DNA of 64,000 nt. Origin: an uncultured Eggerthellaceae bacterium. Its GTDB lineage: Bacteria > Actinomycetota > Coriobacteriia > Coriobacteriales > Eggerthellaceae. Every line of letters begins with the position of its first letter. The first letter of the stretch is position 1. Shown piece by piece: positions 18,473 through 27,409 of this stretch. The stretch covers positions 62,001 to 126,000 of the forward strand of contig CANQRF010000001.1 of NCBI GenBank assembly GCA_947626195.1, in the 5' to 3' direction. A program made the position numbers and the translations under genes. The notes below the pieces were generated by a model. It saw only the letters and a program-made list of their open reading frames with translations. It was not told the DNA's origin and searched no databases.

Positions 18473-19798
18473 TTAGTCGAGCCCGATGAATGCCGGATAG
18501 GCGCTTTCACCGTGTGCCGCCACGTCGAGGCCCTGGGCCTCCTCTTCCTCGCTCACACGGAGGCTGCCCTTGAAGAGCGCCTTGATGATGATACCGAGAA
18601 CGAGGTCGGCGATGGCGACGAAGGCGATCGTCACAAGGATGCCGAGGATCTGCGAGATGAAAAGCGAGGGATCGCCCGTGTAGAACAACCCGCCGTATTC
18701 GGTCCACGAGAGCTCGGGGACGCAGAACAGGCCCGTAAGGATGCCGCCCACGATGCCGCCCACGCAATGGCAGCCGAAGGCGTCGAGCGCATCGTCGTAG
18801 CCGATCTTCTTCTTGCAAACCGAGATCGCGAAATAGCAGCAGGGCGAGACGATGAATCCCATGATGACCGCGGCCCACGGCTCGACGAAGCCCGCCGCTG
18901 GCGTGATGACGACGAGTCCAGCCACAAGACCCGTGCAGGCGCCGACGAGCGTCGGTTTGCCCACCTTCACGCGCTCGATGATCATCCACGAGACAAGTCC
19001 GGCAGCCGAAGCGGCAACGGTGTTCAGCAAGGCAAGGCCCGCCACGCCATCGGCGGCGAACTCGGAGCCTGCGTTGAAGCCGAACCATCCGAACCACAGC
19101 AGCGTCGCACCGAGCGCCACGAAGGGCACGTTATGCGGACGGTAGCTCATCATGCCGAAGCCCTTGCGCGTGCCCAGAAGGAGGCAGAGCACAAGCCCTG
19201 TGAGACCCGAGCTGATGTGCACGACGTCGCCGCCGGCGAAGTCGAGCGCACCGATCATGTCGCCGATGAACGATCCGTCGCCGCCCCATACCATGTGGGC
19301 GAGCGGTGCATACACCACGACGACCCAGATGACGACGAACGCGCAGATGGCGCCGAACTTCATCCTTCCAGCGATGGCGCCGGTGATGATCGCGGTCGTG
19401 ATCATGGCAAACGCCATCTGAAACACTATGTCGATGATCGCGGGATAGGTGGCGCCTATCTCAGGATCGACAGCGATTGCTCCCTGCTCGGCGGCGATCG
19501 TATAGGCCGTCGGCACGCCCGCAGCCTCCTCGATCATGTCGTTTGCCGCAGACAGGCAGCCGATTTGGTCGAATCCGCCGAAGAACGGAATCGAGCCGTC
19601 GCCGCCATAGGCGAACGACCATCCGCAGATGACCCACATGACGCCCACGACGCCGATGACCATAAAGGTCATGATCATCGTGTTCACCACGTTCTTGCGC
19701 CGTGAGAGCCCACCATAGAAAAACGCCAACCCAGGCGTCATAAGCAACACGAGCATCGCGCAGATGATCATGAAGCCCGTCGATCCAGTATCGATCAT
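18473..19798 (-). CDS. amtB: Ammonium transporter
   Basis: This 441-residue channel-like ammonium transporter has eleven membrane helices. ATG 19798 is preceded by GAGGAGG; the longer open frame upstream is not supported. The pore twin histidines fall in DVVHISSGLTG and in FGCHCVGGIVGG, as in AmtB. The P-II gene follows, giving the usual amtB-glnK pair in which P-II plugs the pore when nitrogen is plentiful. A possible nitrogen-control box lies upstream. Confidence 0.95.
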   Translation of the reverse strand: MIDTGSTGFMIICAMLVLLMTPGLAFFYGGLSRRKNVVNTMIMTFMVIGVVGVMWVICGWSFAYGGDGSIPFFGGFDQIGCLSAANDMIEEAAGVPTAYTIAAEQGAIAVDPEIGATYPAIIDIVFQMAFAMITTAIITGAIAGRMKFGAICAFVVIWVVVVYAPLAHMVWGGDGSFIGDMIGALDFAGGDVVHISSGLTGLVLCLLLGTRKGFGMMSYRPHNVPFVALGATLLWFGWFGFNAGSEFAADGVAGLALLNTVAASAAGLVSWMIIERVKVGKPTLVGACTGLVAGLVVITPAAGFVEPWAAVIMGFIVSPCCYFAISVCKKKIGYDDALDAFGCHCVGGIVGGILTGLFCVPELSWTEYGGLFYTGDPSLFISQILGILVTIAFVAIADLVLGIIIKALFKGSLRVSEEEEAQGLDVAAHGESAYPAFIGLD

Positions 19799-19971
19799 GC
19801 CAACCTCCTCAATTACGCTTTCAATCCGTTTGGCTGCGAACGCCCGCCGGCCATCTGCCGGCCATGCGGCGATCACGCCTTCAATCATGACGCAGATTCG
19901 ACGGACGCCTCCCCTGATCAAGGGGACGTAACATCCCGAATAAGAGGTTTTAACACGTCGGAATTTGCGCT

Positions 19972-19987
19972 GTTACACGCCCGAAAC
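19972..19987. promoter_or_regulatory. GlnR-like half site upstream of amtB
   Basis: GTTAC-N6-GAAAC matches the actinobacterial GlnR half-site pattern gTnAc-n6-GaAAc. A weaker GTAAC lies at 19928-19932. It is in the amtB/GNAT intergenic region, about 175 bp before the amtB start. Chance occurrence is possible. Confidence 0.3.
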
Positions 19988-20058
19988 ACCGCCCCCCCGC
20001 CCGCTCCGCGCACCGCATTGCGCTAGACTAAGCGGCACAGCAACGATAAGGAGTGAAG

Positions 20059-20607
20059 ATGATTATTGAATTCATCCCCGTGAAAACCGCCGACGACCAG
20101 CGCAAGCTCGCGACGATGGCACATGAGATCTGGCACGAGTATTGGCCCGCGCACATCGGCATGGCCCAGACCGATTACATGGTCGAGAAATTCCAAAGCC
20201 TCGAGGCGATCGAGCGCGACATGGCAGAAAACGATTACGAATACTGGTTCATCGCCGCAGGCGACGCCGAGCCGGCGCTTCCCGCTGAGGAGGGGAATCG
20301 CGCAGCGCACATCGTCGGCTACACCGGCGGGCACGTCGAGCCCGAGACGAACCGCTTCTTCATCTCGAAGATCTATCTGTTCGCCCGCGAACGGGGCCAC
20401 GGCTACGCCTCCGAGGTCGTCAGGTTCTATGACCGCCTCTGCCGCGATCGGGGCCTGAAGGGATCCTACCTCACGGTGAACAAGCACAACGATCAAGCGG
20501 TGGAAGTCTATAAGGCGAAGGGCTTCAAAACCATCGATGCGGTGGAGACCGACATCGGCGGCGGCTTCGTCATGGACGACTACATCATGGAAAAGCTCGT
20601 CTCGTAG
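20059..20607 (+). CDS. GNAT family N-acetyltransferase
   Basis: The 182-residue protein starts at ATG 20059 after AAGGAG (20048-20053). The acetyl-CoA-binding region reads KIYLFARERGHGYASEVV, matching the R/Q-x-x-G-x-A motif, followed by NKHNDQAVEVYKAKGF, the typical motif B. The C-terminal DIGGGFVMDDYIMEK resembles acetyltransferases acting on small molecules or peptides. The acceptor is unknown. A possible -10 TAGACT lies about 30 bp upstream. Confidence 0.88.
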   Translation: MIIEFIPVKTADDQRKLATMAHEIWHEYWPAHIGMAQTDYMVEKFQSLEAIERDMAENDYEYWFIAAGDAEPALPAEEGNRAAHIVGYTGGHVEPETNRFFISKIYLFARERGHGYASEVVRFYDRLCRDRGLKGSYLTVNKHNDQAVEVYKAKGFKTIDAVETDIGGGFVMDDYIMEKLVS

Positions 20608-20747
20608 ACCATTGCCTTTAGCGCCGAGCGACGTTTCCGCATGCGGGCAGCACCGTCATGCCGGCATGAGGATATGCGGGCAGTACCTCGGCATATCAAC
20701 TCTTCGTTGAGAATGCCGCTGGCGGCTCCGGCAGGAATCGCTCATTT

Positions 20748-20753
20748 TATAAT
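20748..20753 (+). promoter_or_regulatory. -10 box for the DUF1508 gene
   Basis: A consensus TATAAT lies 34 bp before the ATG. No good -35 is seen at the matching distance. The preceding 130 bp (20612-20740) contain several GC-rich inverted repeats of unknown role. Confidence 0.5.
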
Positions 20754-20786
20754 GTGGTTACCGAACCCTCGATAAAAGGAGCACTC

Positions 20787-20969
20787 ATGGCAAAGTTTGA
20801 AATCTCTTCCAACGACAAGGGCCAGTACCACTTCGTGCTGAAGGCGGGCAACGGCGAGATCATCGCCACCTCGCAGATGTACAAATCTCTTGACGGTGCC
20901 AAGAAGGGCATCGAGAGCGTGAAGGCAAATGCCGCAAACGCCGACGTCGTTATGGTCGAGAAAGACTAG
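20787..20969 (+). CDS. DUF1508 (YegP-like) small protein
   Basis: This 60-residue protein contains a single DUF1508 unit: FEISSNDKGQYHFVLKAGNGEIIATSQMY, then a helix and a final strand. ATG 20787 follows AAAGGAG. E. coli YegP has two such units in tandem; this is the single-unit form. Function is unknown, although the fold is well conserved. It is convergent with dxs, leaving only 7 bp between stop codons. Confidence 0.88.
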   Translation: MAKFEISSNDKGQYHFVLKAGNGEIIATSQMYKSLDGAKKGIESVKANAANADVVMVEKD

Positions 20970-20976
20970 CGCGCAA

Positions 20977-22905
20977 TCACTTATCGAACTGCTCTTTGAT
21001 GGTCTCGGCAATGCCGGGGCCATCTATTTTTAGGTCGCGAAGCAGAAGGCCCGTCTTCCCCTGCGCGACGAAGGTGTCGGGAATACCCAAAACGACGACC
21101 GGGGTTTGCAGGCGAAGCCGCGCCATCGCCTCTAAGACGGCACTTCCCGCACCTCCGGCGATAACGCCGTTTTCCACCGTGACGATCAGGCGCGCCGTTG
21201 CCGCCTCGCGTATCGCCTCCTCGTCGATCGGTTTCACCCATCGCATATCGTACACACGCGCGCGGATGCCCTCCGCGGCAAGCAAACGGGCAGCTTCTGC
21301 GGAGGGAGCGACACGGCATCCAAAGGCAAGGATCGCCACATCGGGTCCTTCGCCTTCCCGCTGCTTCCCTCTCGCCTCCTCGTCGTTCGAACCGCCCTCG
21401 AAGGCAATACGCGCCTTTCCCACCTCCCAAAGCTCGGGATCGGAAGGAATCGGCGCACCCGTGCCCTCTCCGCGAGGATAGCGCAGGGCAACCGGCCCCG
21501 AAAGCGCCAGCGCCGTGTGCAATGCTCCCACGAGTTCTGCCTCGTTGGAAGGGGCCATGATACGCATCGAGGGAATCTCGCGCAGATAGGCAAGATCGAA
21601 CTGCCCATGATGTGTCGGCCCGTCCTCGCCGACGAGCCCGGCGCGGTCGATGGCGAACACAATATCCAAATCGGGAAGCGCCGCATCGATGATCACCTGA
21701 TCGAATGCGCGCTGAAGGAACGTCGAATAGAGTGCAACGACGGGCTTGAGCCCCGCTATCGCCAAACCCGCCGCCATACCGAGCGCGTGCTCCTCGGCAA
21801 TGCCCACGTCCACGAATTGGTCGGGGAATCGCTCAGAGAATTCCTTCAGGCCCGTGCCGTCGCGCATGGCAGCCGTGATCGCGATAATGCGCTTGTCCTC
21901 TTCGGCAATACGGCACAGCTCCTTGCCGAACACCGAGGTGTAGGTTGGCGCCGCGCTCTCCTTTTTGACGGCGTTTCCCGTCGCCATATCGAAGGGCCCT
22001 GTTCCATGGAAGCGCACGGGGTCGTTCTCGGCGGGCTCGTAGCCCGCGCCCTTCTTCGTCACCGCATGGATGAGCACCGGCCCATCCATATCTAAGACGG
22101 TCGCGAGCATTTCCTTCATCTCGCGGAGATTGTTGCCGTTGATGGGCATCGTGCAGACGATGCCCAGCTGTTCGAAGATCATCGAATGCGGCAGGAAGAA
22201 CTGCTTCATCGATTCCTTCATACTGCGCCCGAAGTTCACGAGCGCATTGCCCACCGCGCCACCGCTCTCAAGGCGCTCCTGGACCGCATCGCGCGTCGTG
22301 CGGTAGTTCTGGTTCGCGCGGATGTTCCCCAAATGCTTCATGAGCGCGCCAACGTTGTGCGAGATAGACATCTCGTTGTCGTTCAGGATGATGACGAGGG
22401 GAAGCTGCTCCTGCCCGATGTAGTTCAGCGCCTCGAACGCCATTCCGCCCGAAAGCGAGGCATCGCCGATGACCGCAACGATCTTCTCGTCGCTGTCGTT
22501 CAGCTTCTTCGCCTTGGCAAGCCCTGCGGCTATCGAAAGGGAATCGGAGGCATGGCCCGAGGGATGCACGTCATAGGGGCTCTCCGATGGCTTCGGAAAG
22601 CCCGAGATGCCGCCGTAGGTGCGCAGCGTCTTAAACTCATTCAACCTCCCCGTGAGCAGCTTATGCGCATACGCCTGATGCCCCACGTCGAAGACGAGGT
22701 GGTCTTTGGGCGTATGGAGCAGGCTATGGGCCGCGAGGATGATCTCGACGGCACCCAGCGAGGATGCCACGTGCCCGCCCGTTAAGGAGGTGGTCGCGAC
22801 GATTTCCTCACGTATCTCCTTCGCGAGGATGATCAGCTCATCGTCGGAGAGTACTTTGAGGTCTTCGGGAGATGTTATTACGTCGAGTATTCGAAAGCTT
22901 CTCAT
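20977..22905 (-). CDS. dxs: 1-deoxy-D-xylulose-5-phosphate synthase
   Basis: This 642-residue thiamine-diphosphate enzyme condenses pyruvate and glyceraldehyde 3-phosphate, the first step of the MEP isoprenoid pathway. ATG 22905 follows a GGGAG site and lies 11 bp after the xseB stop. The ThDP/Mg motif reads GDASLSGGMAFEALN, the catalytic glutamate lies in GIAEEHALGMAAG, and the substrate motif is GLVGEDGPTHHGQFD. It is slightly long because of an insertion near residues 490-510 rich in Gly/Glu/Lys. It is the last gene of the long minus-strand block. Confidence 0.96.
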   Translation of the reverse strand: MRSFRILDVITSPEDLKVLSDDELIILAKEIREEIVATTSLTGGHVASSLGAVEIILAAHSLLHTPKDHLVFDVGHQAYAHKLLTGRLNEFKTLRTYGGISGFPKPSESPYDVHPSGHASDSLSIAAGLAKAKKLNDSDEKIVAVIGDASLSGGMAFEALNYIGQEQLPLVIILNDNEMSISHNVGALMKHLGNIRANQNYRTTRDAVQERLESGGAVGNALVNFGRSMKESMKQFFLPHSMIFEQLGIVCTMPINGNNLREMKEMLATVLDMDGPVLIHAVTKKGAGYEPAENDPVRFHGTGPFDMATGNAVKKESAAPTYTSVFGKELCRIAEEDKRIIAITAAMRDGTGLKEFSERFPDQFVDVGIAEEHALGMAAGLAIAGLKPVVALYSTFLQRAFDQVIIDAALPDLDIVFAIDRAGLVGEDGPTHHGQFDLAYLREIPSMRIMAPSNEAELVGALHTALALSGPVALRYPRGEGTGAPIPSDPELWEVGKARIAFEGGSNDEEARGKQREGEGPDVAILAFGCRVAPSAEAARLLAAEGIRARVYDMRWVKPIDEEAIREAATARLIVTVENGVIAGGAGSAVLEAMARLRLQTPVVVLGIPDTFVAQGKTGLLLRDLKIDGPGIAETIKEQFDK

Positions 22906-22916
22906 GAAGCTCCCTA

Positions 22917-23186
22917 TCAAAGGTCGGATCGGTTAGTTTCAGTTTGCTCTTCGTCGGGCGAGCCGTCATCGGCAGGCGCGCCTTCGTCGACGGCAGCGGA
23001 GCCCCCTTCGTCGTTTTCGAGGAGATCGTCCTCAGCCAGGTCGCACGCCTGAAGCGCGAGCTTGACCGCCTCATCGTAAAGGGAAAGGGCATCGTCGAGT
23101 GAAATGCCTTCGGCGCCCACCTCTTCGGCGATGGCGCTGAGTCTCTCGCGAATCGCGGGAAACGTGAGATTCTTCTCTTGCGTCAT
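22917..23186 (-). CDS. xseB: Exodeoxyribonuclease VII small subunit
   Basis: This 89-residue protein has the short coiled-coil XseB core (TFPAIRERLSAIAEE...SLDDALSLYDEAVKLA) plus an unusually long, acidic, disordered tail of about 35 residues. ATG 23186 has an AGAGGA site some 11 nt upstream. XseB pairs with XseA in a nuclease that degrades single-stranded DNA; xseA is not in the window, although it commonly neighbours xseB elsewhere. It lies between nusB and dxs. Confidence 0.88.
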   Translation of the reverse strand: MTQEKNLTFPAIRERLSAIAEEVGAEGISLDDALSLYDEAVKLALQACDLAEDDLLENDEGGSAAVDEGAPADDGSPDEEQTETNRSDL

Positions 23187-23214
23187 CAGATCACTGGTCC
23201 TCTCGCGCCCGATT

Positions 23215-23670
23215 TCAGGCTTCTTGCGAAGACGTTTCCCCGTCTTCGGCGGTCTTATCATCGATCAGCACGGCAACCCGTCCAAGGACGCCGTTGACGA
23301 AGCGCGGGGAATCGTCTTCCCCACCGAACTCTTTCGCCAGCTCCACCGCCTCGTTGATCGAAACCGAAACCGGGACCGCATCGATATAGAGCATTTCGAA
23401 CGTCGCGAGTCGCAGTATCGATCGGTCGATGATCGGCATTCTGGCAAGCGCCCAATTTTCGGAGATCGAAGAGAGCTTCGCATCGATCTCTTCGCCATGC
23501 TCTTCCACGCCGCGCACGAGCGCCTTGGCGTATTCGGGAAGTGCCTCAGAGCCCAAGATATACTGCTCGTCCCGCAAAAGCTCCGTCGGAGCCACGCGAT
23601 TCATCTCGCACGTGTAAAGCACCTCGATGGCCCGTTTTCGTGCCTCTGAGCGTTCATGGCGTCGTCCCAT
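23215..23670 (-). CDS. nusB: Transcription antitermination factor NusB
   Basis: This 151-residue all-helical protein binds boxA RNA with S10 (NusE) during rRNA transcription. The N-terminal RRHERSEARKRAIEVLY and the C-terminal FVNGVLGRV are family hallmarks. ATG 23670 has only a weak AAAGG ribosome site. It lies between asp23 and xseB with small gaps, the usual nusB neighbourhood. Confidence 0.93.
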   Translation of the reverse strand: MGRRHERSEARKRAIEVLYTCEMNRVAPTELLRDEQYILGSEALPEYAKALVRGVEEHGEEIDAKLSSISENWALARMPIIDRSILRLATFEMLYIDAVPVSVSINEAVELAKEFGGEDDSPRFVNGVLGRVAVLIDDKTAEDGETSSQEA

Positions 23671-23695
23671 GGAATGCGTGCCTTTCGCGGAACGG

Positions 23696-24043
23696 CTAAC
23701 GGTTGAAGTGGATGCCATCGACGTAGATGTCGATGGTGCTCACCGAGATGCCGAGCTGGTTCTGCAGCGCCTCGCTGACCAGGCGGCGCAGCTCGTCGGC
23801 GAGATCGGGAAGCACATAGCCGTAGTACACCTCCACGTGGATATCGATGTGAATCTGGTTGTCGTCATCCACTTTCACATCGATGCCGGAGGTTGAGGGC
23901 TTTTTCTGGAAACGGCTGCGCAGCCCCTTGGTGCTGTAGGAGCCGATGGAGGCGATGCCTTTCACCTCGTCGGCAGCGATGGAAACCACCGTTTCCACCA
24001 CGCTGGTAGCAAGCGTCATATCGTCGAGGGTAACCGTGCTCAT
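23696..24043 (-). CDS. Asp23/Gls24 family envelope stress protein
   Basis: This 115-residue Asp23/Gls24 protein has the typical VVSIAADEVKGIASIG motif and an IDIHVEVYYG segment. Such proteins often sit at the membrane in Gram-positives and occur next to accC/nusB in many genomes. ATG 24043 follows AAGGAG. The start overlaps the accC stop by 4 bp (ATGA). Confidence 0.92.
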   Translation of the reverse strand: MSTVTLDDMTLATSVVETVVSIAADEVKGIASIGSYSTKGLRSRFQKKPSTSGIDVKVDDDNQIHIDIHVEVYYGYVLPDLADELRRLVSEALQNQLGISVSTIDIYVDGIHFNR

Positions 24044-25395
24044 GCTGCTCCTTCCCCCATATGGGATTCGATAAAGTCGGTCGTGGCCTCACCACGGCAA
24101 AATACCTCGTTTTCCAGCACTTGTCGATGGAAGGGTATCGTGGTCTCTATTCCTTCGATCGCAAACTCATCGAGCGCCCGCCTTCCGCGCGCAAGCGCCT
24201 CCTCGCGATCGGAGCCCCACACGATCAGCTTCGCGACAAGCGAATCATAATAGGGCGAGATCACCGAACCTTCACCGACAGCGGTGTCCACACGCACGCC
24301 GGGCCCCGCCGGCATGACGAAGCGGGTGATCGTCCCCGGGCAGGGACGGAACCCATGTGCCGGGTCCTCAGCGTTGATGCGAAACTCGATCGCATGCCCC
24401 CACGGGGTGAAGGGCGCTCGGCTGGCGCAGGCCGCCGGCTCACCCGATGCGATGCGAAGCTGCTCTTTGATGATATCGCATCCGGTGATCTGCTCCGTAA
24501 CCGGATGCTCCACCTGAACGCGGGTGTTCATCTCCATGAAATAGAAGCGGTTATCGCGGTCAAGCAGAAACTCCACGGTTCCCGCGCTGCGGTAGTCAAC
24601 CGCCCGCACCGCTTTGAGCGCCGCAACGCTCATCGCACGGCGCAGATCGTCATCGAGGGCCGGCGATGGGGCCTCTTCGATGAGCTTCTGATGGCGCCGT
24701 TGAACGGAGCAATCGCGTTCGCAGAGCGCGATCTGGTTGCCGAAGCCATCCGCCAGCACCTGAATCTCCACGTGCCGTGGAGCGAGGATGAGCTTTTCCA
24801 GATATACGCCATCGTTTCCGAACGCCGCTCCGGCTTCGGCTCGCGCCGCCATGTACTCGCTTTTGAAGTCCGCCGGATCGTGGACCTCGCGCATGCCCTT
24901 TCCCCCGCCGCCGGCGGTCGCTTTGATGAGCACGGGATAGCCGATCGAACGGGCAAACTCCTCCGCCTCCTCAACGGTATCCAAGCAGCCCCGTGAGCCG
25001 GGTATGGTCGGCACACCGCACGCGCGCATCGTATCGCGCGCCGCGCTCTTGTCGCCCATGCGCTCGATGCACTCGGCAGAAGGCCCGATGAACACCACGT
25101 CGTTTTCCGCACAGGCACGGGCGAAATCGGCGTTTTCCGCGAGGAAGCCGTACCCCGGATGGATCGCCTCGGCGCCCTTCGTCAGCGCCGCCTCGATGAT
25201 GTTCGAAATGACAAGATAGCTTTGCCCTGCGGGAGCGGGGCCGATGCACACCGCCTCGTCCGCCTCGCGGACCGGCAGCGTGTTTGCGTCCTCCGTCGAA
25301 TACACGGCGACCGTTGCAACACCCAGCTCGCGGCACGCCCTGATGATGCGCAGGGCCACTTCACCGCGATTCGCTATGAGGATCTTCGAGAACAT
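24040..25395 (-). CDS. accC: Biotin carboxylase subunit
   Basis: This 451-residue ATP-grasp enzyme carboxylates biotin on a carrier protein using bicarbonate and ATP. The start ATG 25395 gives the canonical FSKILIANRGEVALRII N-terminus. The glycine loop ATAGGGGKGM and the active-site MEMNTRVQVEHPVTE are intact. Its partner is the carboxyltransferase-biotin carrier fusion directly upstream (25-bp gap). No accA/accD is in the window, so with this partner it could make a pyruvate carboxylase-like complex, or also serve acetyl-CoA carboxylase through subunits encoded elsewhere. Confidence 0.94.
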   Translation of the reverse strand: MFSKILIANRGEVALRIIRACRELGVATVAVYSTEDANTLPVREADEAVCIGPAPAGQSYLVISNIIEAALTKGAEAIHPGYGFLAENADFARACAENDVVFIGPSAECIERMGDKSAARDTMRACGVPTIPGSRGCLDTVEEAEEFARSIGYPVLIKATAGGGGKGMREVHDPADFKSEYMAARAEAGAAFGNDGVYLEKLILAPRHVEIQVLADGFGNQIALCERDCSVQRRHQKLIEEAPSPALDDDLRRAMSVAALKAVRAVDYRSAGTVEFLLDRDNRFYFMEMNTRVQVEHPVTEQITGCDIIKEQLRIASGEPAACASRAPFTPWGHAIEFRINAEDPAHGFRPCPGTITRFVMPAGPGVRVDTAVGEGSVISPYYDSLVAKLIVWGSDREEALARGRRALDEFAIEGIETTIPFHRQVLENEVFCRGEATTDFIESHMGEGAA

Positions 25396-25420
25396 CTTGA
25401 CCGTCCGCCTCAAGCCCTGC

Positions 25421-27367
25421 TCAAGCGCTTTCCGGACCGATGGGCTCGGTGCTCGAAATGGGCTCGAGGTAGAACAAGACGGTGCCGTACTCCACGGGCG
25501 TCGCATCGCTTAAGCACACTTCGCGAATCGTTCCCATCTCCTCGGAGGTGATCTCGTTCATGAGCTTCATCGCCTCGATGATGCAGAGGGTGTCGTTCAC
25601 CGAGACCACGTCTCCCACCGCGACGAACGCGGGCTCGCCCGGCGCCGGTGCGGCGTAATAGGTTCCCACCATCGGGCTCGTTATGGGCTTCCAGGTGCTC
25701 GGCCGATTGCCGCAGTCGTCGGCAGCGGCCTTGCTCCCCTTGTCCTCCGCTTCCGAGAGATGGGCCTCGGCGGCGGCAGATGGCGCTTCCGGCGCGCACG
25801 GTGCCGTCGAAGCCGCCGATGGAGCCATCGGCACCGCAGCAGGTGCCGTGCCGTCCGCAAGCGCCTGCGGCATCCTCACCGCGATGCGCGTGCCCTCCTC
25901 TTCGACGACGATCTCGCCGACGCCGCTTTCCTCCGCGACGCGCACGAGCTCGCGAATCTGATTGATATCCACGTAATCGTCCTCCTTCGTGCCGCTCGAC
26001 TCCTGGGCCAAAAGGAAATCGACCCGCTCGGAGGAACGGTGCTTGCTGAGGTAGGTGCGCGCCTCGTTCGGGAAAAGCGCGTACATCAAAACGTCTTCCT
26101 CAGTTTTCGCCAAATCGCCGATCTCCTCGGCGACCTCATCGAACGTCGTCGTCACGAGCGAGCCCGGCGCCACATCGGGCGGCAGGCACTCAGAATCGCC
26201 GACCACCTTCGCGACAACGTCCTTGTCCATGCGGCCAGGGGCCTTGCCGTAATAGCCGCAGATGTAATCCTTCATCTCCTTGGAGACGACGCTCCAACGC
26301 TTGCCCGTGAGCACGTTGAACACAGCCTGGGTGCCGACGATCTGCGAGAGCGGCGTCACGAGCGGCGGATAGCCCACCTCCGCGCGGACGCGGGGAATCT
26401 CCGCCATCACCTCGCCCAGGCGGTCGCGGGCGTTTTGGATCTCGAGCTGCGAGATGAGGTTGCTCATCATGCCGCCGGGCACCTGATGGGAATACACCTT
26501 CATGTGCGTGAGCGATGAGACGCCGCGCTTGAAGCGCCCGCGCTTGCGCACTTCCTCCCAGTATTCGGAGATCTCGAAGAGCAGATCGAGATCGAGGCCA
26601 GTGTCGTATCGGCTCTCCTGGAAGGCCGCGACGATCATCTCCACCGCCGGATGGGAGTTGCCGAACGCGAGCGGCGCATGCGCCGTGTCGGCGATGGCGG
26701 CACCCGCCTCGGCGGCCTTGATGATGTTCGCCGGCGCCATGCCGCCCACATAGTGGCAGTGGATATGGATCGGCAGGCCGATCTCGGCGTTGAACGCCCG
26801 CACCATGCGCTCAGTGCGATAGGGCGTCAGCATGCCCGCCATGTCCTTGATGGCGATGGTGTCGGCACCGAGGTCTTTCAGCTGCTGGCCGTATTCGAGG
26901 AAGCTGTCGAGCGTGTGGACGGGCGAGATGGTGTAGGAGATGGCGCCCTCGAAATGCGCGCCGCACGCCTTGATCGCCTCGGCGTTGTCCACCACGTTGC
27001 GGATGTCGTTCAGCGCATCGAAGACGCGGAACACCTCGACGCCGTTTCTATGGGCAGCCGTGATGAAATGATCGATGATGTCCTTCGAATAGTGCTTGTA
27101 TCCCACGAGGTTCTGCCCACGCGAGAGCATCGCGAGCGGCGTGTTCGGCGTGTTCGCCTTGATCGAGCGCAGCCGCTCCCACGGGTTCTCGTCGAGAAAG
27201 CGCAGGCAGGTGTCGAAGGTCGCCCCGCCCCATGCCTCGATCGCCCAATACCCCACCCGATCCATCTTCGAGAGGATGGGGAGCATGTCGCCTATTTGCA
27301 TACGCGTCGCCCACAGGCTCTGCTGGCCGTCGCGTATGGTGGTGTCCATGATTTGCAGCCGCGGCAC
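25421..27367 (-). CDS. Carboxyltransferase 5S-type domain fused to AccB-like biotin carrier
   Basis: The 648-residue fusion begins at GTG 27367 (AAGGA site upstream). Residues 1 to about 465 are a TIM-barrel plus PYC_OADA domain of the oxaloacetate decarboxylase alpha/pyruvate carboxylase B type, with TIRDGQQSLWATRM and the metal motif HIHCHYVGGMAPAN. From about 468 the protein looks like AccB: DINQIRELVRVAEESGVGE, a Pro/Ala linker, then the biotinyl domain with EAMKLMNE. With AccC it could carboxylate pyruvate to oxaloacetate. The AccB-like N-terminal segment is not expected in ordinary oxaloacetate decarboxylases, so the carrier may be shared. No sodium-pump subunits are seen, which argues against a decarboxylase pump here. 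Confidence 0.88.
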   Translation of the reverse strand: MPRLQIMDTTIRDGQQSLWATRMQIGDMLPILSKMDRVGYWAIEAWGGATFDTCLRFLDENPWERLRSIKANTPNTPLAMLSRGQNLVGYKHYSKDIIDHFITAAHRNGVEVFRVFDALNDIRNVVDNAEAIKACGAHFEGAISYTISPVHTLDSFLEYGQQLKDLGADTIAIKDMAGMLTPYRTERMVRAFNAEIGLPIHIHCHYVGGMAPANIIKAAEAGAAIADTAHAPLAFGNSHPAVEMIVAAFQESRYDTGLDLDLLFEISEYWEEVRKRGRFKRGVSSLTHMKVYSHQVPGGMMSNLISQLEIQNARDRLGEVMAEIPRVRAEVGYPPLVTPLSQIVGTQAVFNVLTGKRWSVVSKEMKDYICGYYGKAPGRMDKDVVAKVVGDSECLPPDVAPGSLVTTTFDEVAEEIGDLAKTEEDVLMYALFPNEARTYLSKHRSSERVDFLLAQESSGTKEDDYVDINQIRELVRVAEESGVGEIVVEEEGTRIAVRMPQALADGTAPAAVPMAPSAASTAPCAPEAPSAAAEAHLSEAEDKGSKAAADDCGNRPSTWKPITSPMVGTYYAAPAPGEPAFVAVGDVVSVNDTLCIIEAMKLMNEITSEEMGTIREVCLSDATPVEYGTVLFYLEPISSTEPIGPESA

Positions 27368-27409
27368 GGTTACCGTCCTTCTGCTCTTTTACGAAGCACG
27401 CCGCGCTGC

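Noticed and set aside
24040-27367. Sodium-pumping oxaloacetate decarboxylase
   Set aside because: The beta and gamma membrane subunits are absent, and the neighbour is a biotin carboxylase, which fits carboxylation better.
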